NCBI RefSeq assembly: GCF_008806595.1
Contig: NZ_VZRB01000001.1
Coordinates: forward strand, 124,001-188,000
Length of the DNA: 64,000 nt
From: Streptomyces luteolifulvus
GTDB lineage: Bacteria > Actinomycetota > Actinomycetes > Streptomycetales > Streptomycetaceae
Direction: 5' to 3'
The first letter of the stretch is position 1. Every line of letters begins with the position of its first letter. Shown here piece after piece: positions 15,660 through 24,852 of this stretch. The notes below the pieces were generated by a model. The model was not told where the DNA came from. It worked only from the letters and a program-made list of their open reading frames with translations, and made no database searches. The position numbers were made by a program, and so were the translations under genes.

Positions 15660-17828
15660 ATGGCACGGACGGGGGCAGGTGAGGGCATGGGGACGCACGA
15701 GCCGGACGGAGCGCACGCTCGGCACGGCGGCACGACGCTGACCGCGGAGATCCGCCGCGTCCTGGCCCGCGTCGACACGCACGCGGCGCGCGCGGCGCAC
15801 GCCGCATCGGACGGGTCTCCGGCCGCGGGGGCGGAGGGTGCGGGCCCGCACGGCGGCACCGCGACGTCCGCCGTGACTCCTGCCGCTTCCGGCGCGGCCC
15901 CCGCCCCCACCGCTTCCGATGCGTCGGCCACCGCAGGTGCCCCCGGTCCCGGTCCCTCCGACGCTCCCGGCGCCTTCGACCCGCCGCCCGCCTCCGGTGC
16001 CGACCTGTTGACCGCCGGAGGCCCCGGTACCGCGCCCCTCGACGCGCTCGCCGCCTGCTTCGGGCTCACCCCTTTCGAGCGGGACCTCGTCCTGCTCACC
16101 GCCGCTCAGGAGACGGAGCCGACCGCCGCCGCCCGATGTGCCGCCGCCTGCGGTGACCCCCAGCGGGCCTACCCGACCTTCTCGCTCGCGCTGGCCGCGC
16201 TGGACGAACCGCACTGGAGCGCGCTCACCCCCGTGGCCCCGCTGCGGCGCTGGCGGATCGTCGAGCCGGCCGACGACTCGCTGCTGACCACGTCCCGCCT
16301 CCGGCTCGACGAGCGCATCCTGCACTTCCTGCTCGGCTCGCCCTACCTGGACGCCCGGCTGCACGGCCAACTGCGCCGCACACCGGTGCCGGAGACGCTG
16401 CCACCCTCGTACGACCTCGCCGCCACCCGGATCGCCGAGGGCTGGACGACGGTGGCCGGCCCCGGCACGCCGCCGCTCGTCGAGGTGACCGGCCAGGACC
16501 CGCGCAGCCGGGCCGACCTCGCCGCCGCCGCGGCGGCCCGCTCCGGGCTCGGGCTCTATGCCATGAACGCCGAGGACATCCCGGCGGGCCCCGCGGAGCG
16601 CGACCTGCTCGCCCGGCTCTGGCAGCGCGAGGCGATCCTGCTGCCCGCCGCGCTGCTCGTCGAGGTGGGCGAGCTGGACCGCGACCAGCGGGCGGCGACC
16701 GAGGCGTTCCTGGCCGGGGCCGCCGTGCCCGTCGTCGTGTCGAGCGAGGACCCGCTGCGTTCGGACCGGCCGCACGGTGCCCGGGTGAGCGTGCCGCGTC
16801 TGGACGACCAGGAGCAACTCGCCCTCTGGACTGATGCGTTCGACGAGGTGGCCGACCTCGACGACCGCGAACTCCGTTCGCTGGTCGCCCAGTTCCAGCT
16901 GCCGCCGCATGTCGTCCGCTCGGCCGCCGCCACCGTACGCCACCGACTGCCGTACGAGGACGAGCTCGACGCCGCCGAACTCGCCTGGCGGGCGGGCCTC
17001 GACGAGGCCCGGATCGGCATGGATCAGCTGGGCCGCCGTATCGAGCCGCAGGCCGGCTGGGACGACCTCGTCCTGCACGAGCGGCAGACGCGCGTGCTGC
17101 GGGAGATCGTCGCGCATGTGCGGCAGCGGGCGACCGTCCACCAGGAGTGGGGCTTCGCCGGGACCCTGCGCCGCGGCCTCGGCGTCACCGCGATGTTCGC
17201 CGGCGGCTCCGGCACCGGCAAGACGCTCGCCGCCGAGGTCATGGCGAGGGAGCTCGGCCTCGACCTGTTCGTCATCGACCTCTCCCAGGTGGTCAGCAAG
17301 TACATCGGCGAGACCGAGAAGAACCTCCGCCGGGTCTTCGACGCCGCCGAACGCGGCGGTGCGCTCCTCCTGTTCGACGAGGCCGACGCGCTGTTCGGCA
17401 AACGCAGCGAGGTGAAGGACAGCCACGACCGGTATGCCAACCTCGAAGTCAGTTATCTGCTGATGCGGATGGAGGCCTACCGGGGCCTCGCCGTGCTCAC
17501 CACCAACATGAAGAAGGCCCTGGACACGGCGTTCCTGCGACGCATCCGCTTCGTCGTCGACTTCCCCTTCCCGGCCGAGCATGAACGCGCCGAGATCTGG
17601 CGCCGCGTCCTGCCCGCGCAGGCCCCGGTCAAGGACATCGACCCGGCTCTCCTCGCCCAGCTCACCGTCGCAGGCGGCTCGATCCGCAACATCGCGCTGT
17701 CCGGGGCCTTCCTCGCAGCCGAGGAGGGCGACCCGCTCCAGATGCGCCACATGCTCGCTGCGGCCCGCACCGAGTACCTGAAGCTCGAACGCTCGCTGAC
17801 CCCGGGGGAGGTGCGCGGGTGGGTGTGA
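15660..17828 (+). CDS. CIS-associated AAA+ ATPase (Pvc15-type)
   Basis: A 722-residue protein. The N-terminal 120 residues are low-complexity Gly/Ala/Pro. A middle helical region precedes a C-terminal AAA+ module with Walker A GGSGTGKT (about 515-522), Walker B ALLLFDEADALFG (about 567-579), sensor-type LTTNMKKALDTAFLRRI and an ATP-lid region. This resembles the ATPase (Afp15/Pvc15) present in most eCIS loci, thought to help load cargo or assemble particles. It overlaps the next small gene by 10 nt, so the two are co-translated. Cytoplasmic. Confidence 0.9.
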   Translation: MARTGAGEGMGTHEPDGAHARHGGTTLTAEIRRVLARVDTHAARAAHAASDGSPAAGAEGAGPHGGTATSAVTPAASGAAPAPTASDASATAGAPGPGPSDAPGAFDPPPASGADLLTAGGPGTAPLDALAACFGLTPFERDLVLLTAAQETEPTAAARCAAACGDPQRAYPTFSLALAALDEPHWSALTPVAPLRRWRIVEPADDSLLTTSRLRLDERILHFLLGSPYLDARLHGQLRRTPVPETLPPSYDLAATRIAEGWTTVAGPGTPPLVEVTGQDPRSRADLAAAAAARSGLGLYAMNAEDIPAGPAERDLLARLWQREAILLPAALLVEVGELDRDQRAATEAFLAGAAVPVVVSSEDPLRSDRPHGARVSVPRLDDQEQLALWTDAFDEVADLDDRELRSLVAQFQLPPHVVRSAAATVRHRLPYEDELDAAELAWRAGLDEARIGMDQLGRRIEPQAGWDDLVLHERQTRVLREIVAHVRQRATVHQEWGFAGTLRRGLGVTAMFAGGSGTGKTLAAEVMARELGLDLFVIDLSQVVSKYIGETEKNLRRVFDAAERGGALLLFDEADALFGKRSEVKDSHDRYANLEVSYLLMRMEAYRGLAVLTTNMKKALDTAFLRRIRFVVDFPFPAEHERAEIWRRVLPAQAPVKDIDPALLAQLTVAGGSIRNIALSGAFLAAEEGDPLQMRHMLAAARTEYLKLERSLTPGEVRGWV

Positions 17829-18103
17829 ACAGGGAACCGGACACGGTCCGGGTGGAGATCGGCGAACTCGCCCTCCATGGCTTCCGCGTGGACCCCGAGC
17901 GGGTCTCCGCCGCCTTCGAACGCGAGCTCACCCGGCTGGTCCGGGAACACGGCGTACCGCTCGCCGCGGACGGCGCGCTGAGCGTCGACACCCTGTCCGG
18001 CCTGGCCTCCCTGCCCGCCGGACTGTCCGCGCGACGCCTCGGACAGGAACTGGCGCGCGCGGTGCACGAGGGGCTGAGCGGACACGGGGAGGTGACCCGG
18101 TGA
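17819..18103 (+). CDS. Small CIS-associated protein with VEIGEL motif
   Basis: A 94-residue protein starting at GTG 17819 (8 nt after GGGGGAGG). A GTG at 17825 that overlaps the ATPase stop is also possible. Its N-terminus TVRVEIGELALHGF resembles the VQVQIGRLEVTA segment of the 13890 gene. The rest is two amphipathic helices (VSAAFERELTRLVREHGVPL and RRLGQELARAVHEGLSGHG). It overlaps both neighbours, so its product is probably needed in stoichiometry with the ATPase or the giant effector. No enzymatic motif. An adaptor or effector-loading chaperone role is a guess. Confidence 0.6.
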   Translation: MGVNREPDTVRVEIGELALHGFRVDPERVSAAFERELTRLVREHGVPLAADGALSVDTLSGLASLPAGLSARRLGQELARAVHEGLSGHGEVTR

Positions 18104-21100
18104 ACTCCCAGAATCAAGAGGCCCGTTCGGAGCAGGCGGCCGAACAGCGCCGTCGCAGGCGCAAGGAGCGGGCCGCCAACTCCCGTACCCCCGAGCCGAA
18201 GAACATCGTCAGCGGGGCCGGACAGCCGCTGGACCCCGGCGTACGGCGGGAGTTGGAGGAACAGCTCGGTCACGACCTCGGCCGGGTACGGCTGCACACC
18301 GGCCGGGACGCCGGGCAGCTGACCGAACTGCTCGGCGCAGACGCGGTCGCGGTCGGCCAGGACGTCTTCTTCCGTGAGGGCGCCTTCATGCCCGGCACGG
18401 ACGAGGGCCGCCGCCTCCTCGCCCACGAGCTGCTGCACACCGTGCAGAACCCGCACGGCCTCGGCGCCCTGCGGGCCGGCCGCGAACTCGGCGCGGTGAG
18501 CCTGCCGCAGCAGGCCGTCGAGCGGGAGGCGGAGTCGGCGGCCCAGAATCTGGTACGAGCCGAACCGGCCGCCGACCAGAAGGCCGCGCCGCAGGTCGAG
18601 GAGGGGCAGGCCACCCCGGGCTGGCTGCGATACGCCACCGTGGACGCGGACCGGAACCGGATGGAGGCGATCGACCCGGCGACCCTCGTCGACCGCCTCG
18701 CGAACTCGGTCGTACGCTCCCTGCGCGGCGACCCCGAGGACCTCTCTCAGCGCACCCGCAAGCAACTCGCCCGGCTGCCCGACGAGTTGCTCGACGGCGT
18801 ACTGGCCCGTCTGGAGCACCGGCTGCTCGGCTCCGAGCACGACCGGGTGCTCGACATGGTCGACGAGATCGAGGCGTACGACGACTTCGCCGACGACGGT
18901 CTGGAGCGGGACGCGCTGGAGGCCCCGCGGATCGAGCCCGACACGGCCGAACAGCTCCGCACCGAGCGCGAGAACGAGCGGTGCGACGCGGAGGAGCGGC
19001 GGACGCAGGAGCAGCGGCCGGGGGCGGCGCCCGGGCCGGAGAAGGAGCGGGCGGTCGAGGAGGGCGCGCCCGGCAGTACTCCGCGCAACGGCGGTCCGGC
19101 GGAACGTCGGGCCGATCTGGCTGGGGCGCAGCAGGGGCGGTCTTCGGCGGCGGGCCCTTCGTCCTCCGCCTCCGCCTCGCAGGCCCCCGCGACTTCGCCT
19201 TCGTCCGGCGGTCCTGCTGGGGCTCCGGCTCCGGCTCCGGCAGCCGGCGAGAAAGCCGACGCCGGACAGCAGGGCGGGACACAGCAGGCCACGGGGTCGG
19301 AGTCGGGCAAGGGAGAGAAGGGGGAGCAGGGGGAGCCAGGGGAGAAGGGGAGCAAGGAGCAGAAGGGCGGCGAGGAGAAGGGCGGCAAGGAGGCCCGTGA
19401 GCGGCAGGAGACTCCGGCCGCGAGCAAGGAGGAGTCCGCGGCCAGAAACCGTGCGGGCGCCGCCGAGGCCGCCGTGGCCGGCCGGCAGCTGAAGCAGGAG
19501 GACAGGCGCGGGCAGGAGAAGCCCAAGGGCTCACCGGCCGCGTCCGGCAAGGACACTCAGCTGCCCGGTGCGTTCAGCACGCTCGACGGCGCACGCAACC
19601 AGGATCTCGGCGGCCCGGAGGAGGAGACGGACGAGGACCCGTTCGGCTCCGGCAGCGAGTCGGAGGTCGAGGTCGGGGGCGGGGAGCCGAGCGCCTGGGA
19701 CACCAAGCTCCAGCCCGAGGACTTCCTTCCGCAGCACGACCTCGACGTGTCCGCCGTACCGACCGCGGACCAGCTGGACCCGTCGTCCTCCGCCACCCCG
19801 GCGGTCCCCTCCTTCCCCGCTCCGCCGCCGACCAGGGCCGAGAAGGTGCAGGTCGAGCGGGAGGCGGAGGACGCCGAGGACGCGGCCGCGGAGGCGGAGC
19901 CCGAGGAGGACACATCGGATGAGGCCGCGGAACCGGAGTCGTCGGCTCCGGAGACCGAGGGCGGCCCCGCGAGCTCGACCGGCCTGAGCGGCCCGGCACT
20001 TGAGCAGACGACGGCAGGTCCGCCCGCGTCGACCTCCGCGTCGAGGGACCCGAAGAGCGGTGACGACCCGAAGGCCGGGCCGGTCGCCGCGCAGACCACG
20101 GTGCAGGAGGCGCCGGGCAAGGCGGAGGCCAAGTCCGAGGGCGGCAGCGCGGCGAAGGAGACGGCCGCCAAGGAGGAGAAGGGCACCGACGCCGCCGGAG
20201 ACAAGGCGTCGGCCGCGCCGGAGAGGGAGTCCCAGCAGGCCACGGCCGGCCGGGCGGCGCAGTCGGAGACCGGGGCGAAGGAGACGGCGAGCGGCACAGG
20301 AGCCTCGGCGGACGCACAGAGTTCGTCGCCGGCCGGGCAGGACATGCCGACGGGCGGCTCGGGCGGGCCGGTTGCGCCCGCACCGTCCGCCGGGTCCGGG
20401 TCCGGGTCCTCGTCCGGAGCGGGAGGCGGGGCGCAGGAGTCCCCGGCCGAACCGAGCGGTCGTACGGCGGCTCCGGCGCCGAGGTCCGCGCCTGCTCCCC
20501 AGGAGCAGGCCTCCGCACCCGCGTCGAAGGCGGCGGCACCGGAGACCGCCCCCGAGCCCACGGCGGCATCCGCACCCACCGCCCGCTCGGCGTCACACGG
20601 CGGTGGCGGTGGACGGGGCGCGGGCGGTGGTGGTGGACGGGGCGCGGGCGGTGGTGGTGGCGGTGGCCGAGCCTCCGGCCCGGCCGCCCGAGGCAAGAAG
20701 GACTCCGCACCCGCGCCGAACCTCACGGGCGTCTCCCCGGAGGCGGGCCTTGCCACCGCCTCGAAACTCAAGCCGCACAAGGCACTTCAGGCCATGGGCG
20801 GTGTCAGCGGTGCGGTGGACCGCACCGTCGGCGACGAACACAAGACGCTGGCCGCCGCACCGCCCGCCATGCAGCGGCCGGCGGGCGCGCCGCAGACCCT
20901 GCAGGGCAGGCCGAGGACGGACGCACCGGCCCAGTATGCGCAGGACCCGGCCCAGCAGGCGCAGGAGCCGGAGCGCGAGGACGCGAAGGTCACCGGCGAG
21001 AAGCAGCCCGAGGGCCAGATCGAGGCGGAGAAGGCCGAGGAGCCGGGCGGCTGGGACACGTTCAAGATGGCCCTGGGCTTCGGCATCGGCAAGGTGGCGA

Positions 21101-24100
21101 GCTGGCTGGGCTTCGAGGTCGACGCCCAGGAGCTGGCGGCCAAGTTCGCCGGGCTGCCGACCAAGGACGAGGCGCTGAAGCAGGCCCAGGCGGGCAACGC
21201 GCCCGGCGTGCAGATGAAGGGCGCCGCCGAGCAGACCACCGGTGAGCAGGACGGCCACGTCGACGCCAAGGGGCAGGAGACCGTCCAGACCGGCCGGGAC
21301 GACGCCGGCCGGGGCATGGGCGAGGACCAGGTCTACCCGAACGCGCCCAAGGAGCAGCTGACCGCGGAGGTGCCGGGGCAGCAGGGCGGCGGTCAGGGAG
21401 TGGCGGCCGAGGGCGGGGCGACCGGTGCCGTACCCCCGGAAGCCGCCTCTGAGGTGGCCGAGCACGAGCGGGGGCCGCAGTTCCAGGCGGCGTTCTCCGA
21501 CGGGCAGAAAGGTGTCTCCGAGGGCCGGCAGGCCAAGGACCGGGACTTCCGCGACGCGCAGGCCAAGCACAAGCGGAAGGTCGACGCCGAGATCGCGACG
21601 AACACCGAGTCGCAGGCGGGCGAGCGCGAGAAGGCGATGGGCGAGGTCACCGCCCAGCGCGAGGGCTGGCGCGCGGAGCAGGACGAAGAACTCAAGAGCC
21701 TTGGTGACAAGAAGACCGAGCGGCACGACAAGGTCCGCAAGGACGTCGACGACGAGGAGAAGAAGACCGACGACAACGTCGAGAAGGAGAAGGGGGACAG
21801 CGACAAGAAGATCAAGGACGAGAGCGACAAGGCGGAACGCGACGCGGAACAGAAGCGGGACGCCTCTGTCCAGGAGTCCGGCAACTGGGTCAGCAAGGCC
21901 TTCGACTGGATCAAACAGAAGGTCATCGAGATCAAGAACGCGATCGTCCGGGTCATCCGGGCGGCGCGGGAAGCGGTCGTCGGCTTCATCCGCACCTTCA
22001 AGCAGACGGTCGAGCGCTGGATCAACGACGCCCGCAAGAACATCGTCGAGGCGATCAAGAACTTCATCAAGGACCTGATCGAGTTCGCGCTGGCGATGGT
22101 GCGTGCGGTGATCGAACTCGCCAACCGGATCCGGAAGTTCATCACCGACCTGATCGCGGCGGCGATCGCCCTGGTCAACCGGCTGGCGCAGGCACTGAAG
22201 CAGGCGATCACGGATCTGCTCAACGCCATCGGCCGGCTGCTGAGCAGCATCCTGGACGTGCTGAAGAAGGCCCTCCTCGCCGCGCTCAAGGCGGTCGTGG
22301 AGGCGGTGAAGGCGGTCCTGGAGTTCGCGTCGAAGCTGCTGAGTGCGCTGGGCGCGTGGATGCTCATCGCGGTCGACTTCCTCTCCGATCCCGGCGGCTG
22401 GCTCGGCGGCGCGAAGAACTCGGCGGTCGACGGTGCGAAGAACCATCTGTTCCGCGAGGTCTCCTCGGCGGTCAAGGCCTGGTTCCAGGAGAAGATCCAG
22501 GAGATCATCGGCGTTCCCAAGGCGATCATCGACAAGCTGATCAAGGGCGGCTACAGCCTCGACAAGATCGTCAAGGAGGCGTGGGACGCGGTGGTCCCGC
22601 AACTTCCGCTGATCATCGGCGAGCTGGTCCTGACGAAGGTCGTGGCGAAGCTGATCCCGGGCGCGGGCTGGGTGATGGCGGTGATCGACGCCATCCGCAC
22701 GGCGTGGGGCGCGCTGAGCGCCATCCTCCGCTCCCTGGGCGCGGTCCTCGCCTGGCTCAAGGCCGTCCGGATGGGCGGCGCGGGCATCCTCTTCGCCAAG
22801 GCGGTAGCAGCGGGCGTGGTCGCGCTGCTGGAGGTGCTGTACCAGGCCCTGCTCTCCGGCATCGGAAAGTACGTCGCCAAGGTGGGCCGCCGCCTGAAGA
22901 ACGTGGCAGCGAAGCTGGGCGGCAAGGGCAAGGGGGGTGGCGGTCGCGGTCCGGGCGCCGACGGCTCCGACGACAAGGGCGGCCGCCGGGACGGGGCTCG
23001 CTCCGAGCATCAGACCGCGTCGGACCGCCCGTCCGCCAAGTCCCCGGCGAGGCCCGCCCCCACAGCCCAGGGCGCCGGCCGCCCCAGGCCCACCGGCCCC
23101 TCCGCGGGCCGCCCCCCGTCGGGCCCGGGCCGCCAGGACGGCCGAGGCCGCCCCCAGCCCGACCGCCCGGCTTCCCGCCCGACGGAGCCCGCGACCCCGC
23201 GCACCCGCCCGCGCCCGGACCGCGACACTCCGACGAAACCGAGGGACGACAGGCCGACCCCCGACCGCCCCAGGGACAAGGACCGGCCGCGCCGAGACCA
23301 GGACTCCGAGCGCCCGAGGGACAACGACCGCCCCCAGGACGGCAGTCGCCCCGACCGCGACCCCAACCGCCCGAAGGACGAGCGCCCGACCAGGCCCAAG
23401 GACGACAAGGACGGCCCCAACCGCCCGAAGGACGCCAAGTCCGGGGACGGCAGGCAACCCAAGGACGGCGACGAGAGCAGCCCGAGGAAGCCGAAGAAGC
23501 CTAAGGACGGGGACGGAAAGAAGCCCAAGGACCGGGACCCCAAGCGCAAGGGCCCCAAGGACAAGCACCCGGACAAGGACAGGGACCCGCACAAGGAGAA
23601 GCAGGACAAGAAGGACCAGCGCAAGAAGGACGAGGACTCGAAGGATTCGAAGGACGCACGGCTCCAGAAGATAATTGCGCGTATCCGCCCGAAGATCGGC
23701 GGCATGCTCCGGAGGTCGGTCCACGAGCGAGTCTTCGACGGCGCGCTCAAGGGAATGCGGACCTGGTATCGCCTGACGAGTCTCGCGCGACATGGGTCTC
23801 CTGCCTTCGAGGTGGCGGCCACGCTGAATCCCACCGGAAAGGCGGAGGACGGGTATCAGCTGTCTGGTGCCGAACTGCGAGTGCTTGTCAGAGAGGTCAC
23901 GAATGAAGTTCTTGACCGTGACGATGTGGTCGCAGCCGCTCGGGAAATGCGCCGGGAGAAGCATGAAGCGCAGTCGGCTGACGACCGAAGTGGAATCGAC
24001 GAGCCACTGCGGATAAACGGCGGCCCGCATATCCCGGCGGCAGTGCGGTATCTCCGTGAACGCGGTGAGCAACTTGATGTTTCACGGCCCGGCGAGGACC

Positions 24101-24837
24101 CGGTGCTTGCGGATCCGTACGATGTCAGCTGGGGCAAGATGGAACTCTATGATATCGGCGAGAACGAGGAACGGGTCAAGGAACAGCAGAAAACGGGTGT
24201 GACCAATCTGGTCACGCAGGGGATAGGTAAATACCAGCACCTGACCGAAGGGAAGAAGAAGGAGTCTTCGACTGCCTCTGGCAGAAAGCCAGAGGACAGT
24301 CTGAAGAGTGTAGGCCTGTCTGGTCCGCGGTTCGCGGCAGGCTTGCGGTCCTACATTCTCGAGGGCAAGGCTCCCGAGGGCTTCACGGAGGATCAGGCCA
24401 GGCTGGTGAGGAATGCGCACTGGCTCATGTTCGTCCGTGAGTCCCACCGCAATCCGACCAACCTCGCTTATGCCGCCATGACCGCCGATCTCCTCGCCTA
24501 TGGTCCTGACCGGGGCGGCCTGACTCCGCATCAGGCATTCGCCGAGCACGAAGGGAAGCGTCTGGGTGGGCGCGGCCGGTTCCCCATGTCGATGGTGGGT
24601 GCCGCGCCGGCGGCCCAGGGAATTGAGCAAGAGGAAGTGGAAGGCCAGACCAAGGGCCTGAAGGGAAGCAAGGCGCAACGTGAGGAGTTGAAGCAACGTG
24701 AGGGTGAGTTGGCGGAAAGGTGGCTACTGGCCAGGATGAAACTGGACGGGATCGAGTTCGACAACAAGGAAGATGCCACCGAAAAGGCGCGCAATCTCAT
24801 CAGGGAGTTCCTGCTAAGGTTCTACGGACTGGAATGA
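18100..24837 (+). CDS. Giant DUF4157 CIS effector-like protein with variable C-terminal domain
   Basis: A 2245-residue protein starting at a GTG that overlaps the previous stop by 4 nt. Residues 43-125 are the DUF4157 domain typical of eCIS-associated effectors, with a metallopeptidase-like HELLHTVQ (HELLH at 109-113). Residues about 290-960 are disordered. Residues 1127-1265 are a charged coiled coil. Residues 1266-1610 are a long series of amphipathic to hydrophobic helices that could span a tube lumen or a membrane. Residues 1611-1850 are a Pro/Asp/Lys/Arg linker. Residues 1851-2245 are a globular C-terminus. From codon 1928 (23881) onward GC falls sharply, consistent with an exchanged toxin module. 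That module (SHRNPTNLAYAAM, GGRGRFPMSMVGA) matches nothing I can name. The next gene is its likely immunity partner. It is also the only tape-measure-like protein in the locus. Confidence 0.8.
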   Translation: MNSQNQEARSEQAAEQRRRRRKERAANSRTPEPKNIVSGAGQPLDPGVRRELEEQLGHDLGRVRLHTGRDAGQLTELLGADAVAVGQDVFFREGAFMPGTDEGRRLLAHELLHTVQNPHGLGALRAGRELGAVSLPQQAVEREAESAAQNLVRAEPAADQKAAPQVEEGQATPGWLRYATVDADRNRMEAIDPATLVDRLANSVVRSLRGDPEDLSQRTRKQLARLPDELLDGVLARLEHRLLGSEHDRVLDMVDEIEAYDDFADDGLERDALEAPRIEPDTAEQLRTERENERCDAEERRTQEQRPGAAPGPEKERAVEEGAPGSTPRNGGPAERRADLAGAQQGRSSAAGPSSSASASQAPATSPSSGGPAGAPAPAPAAGEKADAGQQGGTQQATGSESGKGEKGEQGEPGEKGSKEQKGGEEKGGKEARERQETPAASKEESAARNRAGAAEAAVAGRQLKQEDRRGQEKPKGSPAASGKDTQLPGAFSTLDGARNQDLGGPEEETDEDPFGSGSESEVEVGGGEPSAWDTKLQPEDFLPQHDLDVSAVPTADQLDPSSSATPAVPSFPAPPPTRAEKVQVEREAEDAEDAAAEAEPEEDTSDEAAEPESSAPETEGGPASSTGLSGPALEQTTAGPPASTSASRDPKSGDDPKAGPVAAQTTVQEAPGKAEAKSEGGSAAKETAAKEEKGTDAAGDKASAAPERESQQATAGRAAQSETGAKETASGTGASADAQSSSPAGQDMPTGGSGGPVAPAPSAGSGSGSSSGAGGGAQESPAEPSGRTAAPAPRSAPAPQEQASAPASKAAAPETAPEPTAASAPTARSASHGGGGGRGAGGGGGRGAGGGGGGGRASGPAARGKKDSAPAPNLTGVSPEAGLATASKLKPHKALQAMGGVSGAVDRTVGDEHKTLAAAPPAMQRPAGAPQTLQGRPRTDAPAQYAQDPAQQAQEPEREDAKVTGEKQPEGQIEAEKAEEPGGWDTFKMALGFGIGKVASWLGFEVDAQELAAKFAGLPTKDEALKQAQAGNAPGVQMKGAAEQTTGEQDGHVDAKGQETVQTGRDDAGRGMGEDQVYPNAPKEQLTAEVPGQQGGGQGVAAEGGATGAVPPEAASEVAEHERGPQFQAAFSDGQKGVSEGRQAKDRDFRDAQAKHKRKVDAEIATNTESQAGEREKAMGEVTAQREGWRAEQDEELKSLGDKKTERHDKVRKDVDDEEKKTDDNVEKEKGDSDKKIKDESDKAERDAEQKRDASVQESGNWVSKAFDWIKQKVIEIKNAIVRVIRAAREAVVGFIRTFKQTVERWINDARKNIVEAIKNFIKDLIEFALAMVRAVIELANRIRKFITDLIAAAIALVNRLAQALKQAITDLLNAIGRLLSSILDVLKKALLAALKAVVEAVKAVLEFASKLLSALGAWMLIAVDFLSDPGGWLGGAKNSAVDGAKNHLFREVSSAVKAWFQEKIQEIIGVPKAIIDKLIKGGYSLDKIVKEAWDAVVPQLPLIIGELVLTKVVAKLIPGAGWVMAVIDAIRTAWGALSAILRSLGAVLAWLKAVRMGGAGILFAKAVAAGVVALLEVLYQALLSGIGKYVAKVGRRLKNVAAKLGGKGKGGGGRGPGADGSDDKGGRRDGARSEHQTASDRPSAKSPARPAPTAQGAGRPRPTGPSAGRPPSGPGRQDGRGRPQPDRPASRPTEPATPRTRPRPDRDTPTKPRDDRPTPDRPRDKDRPRRDQDSERPRDNDRPQDGSRPDRDPNRPKDERPTRPKDDKDGPNRPKDAKSGDGRQPKDGDESSPRKPKKPKDGDGKKPKDRDPKRKGPKDKHPDKDRDPHKEKQDKKDQRKKDEDSKDSKDARLQKIIARIRPKIGGMLRRSVHERVFDGALKGMRTWYRLTSLARHGSPAFEVAATLNPTGKAEDGYQLSGAELRVLVREVTNEVLDRDDVVAAAREMRREKHEAQSADDRSGIDEPLRINGGPHIPAAVRYLRERGEQLDVSRPGEDPVLADPYDVSWGKMELYDIGENEERVKEQQKTGVTNLVTQGIGKYQHLTEGKKKESSTASGRKPEDSLKSVGLSGPRFAAGLRSYILEGKAPEGFTEDQARLVRNAHWLMFVRESHRNPTNLAYAAMTADLLAYGPDRGGLTPHQAFAEHEGKRLGGRGRFPMSMVGAAPAAQGIEQEEVEGQTKGLKGSKAQREELKQREGELAERWLLARMKLDGIEFDNKEDATEKARNLIREFLLRFYGLE
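20600..20666. repeat. 24-bp tandem repeat encoding Gly/Arg-rich segment
   Basis: Two full copies and most of a third of a 24-nt unit (GCGGTGGTGGTGGACGGGGC plus GCGG). They lie inside the disordered part of the giant DUF4157 gene and encode GGGGGRGA-type octapeptides at about residues 834-856. A slippage-prone flexible linker is the simplest reading. Confidence 0.75.
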
Positions 24838-24852
24838 GCGAGAGGCACCACA

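Noticed and set aside
20593..24072. Very long open frame on the minus strand opposite the giant DUF4157 gene
   Set aside because: It is antisense to strongly biased coding sequence, has no ribosome site, and its translation is Leu/Val/Arg-rich without recognisable domains. High-GC genes routinely produce such shadows.
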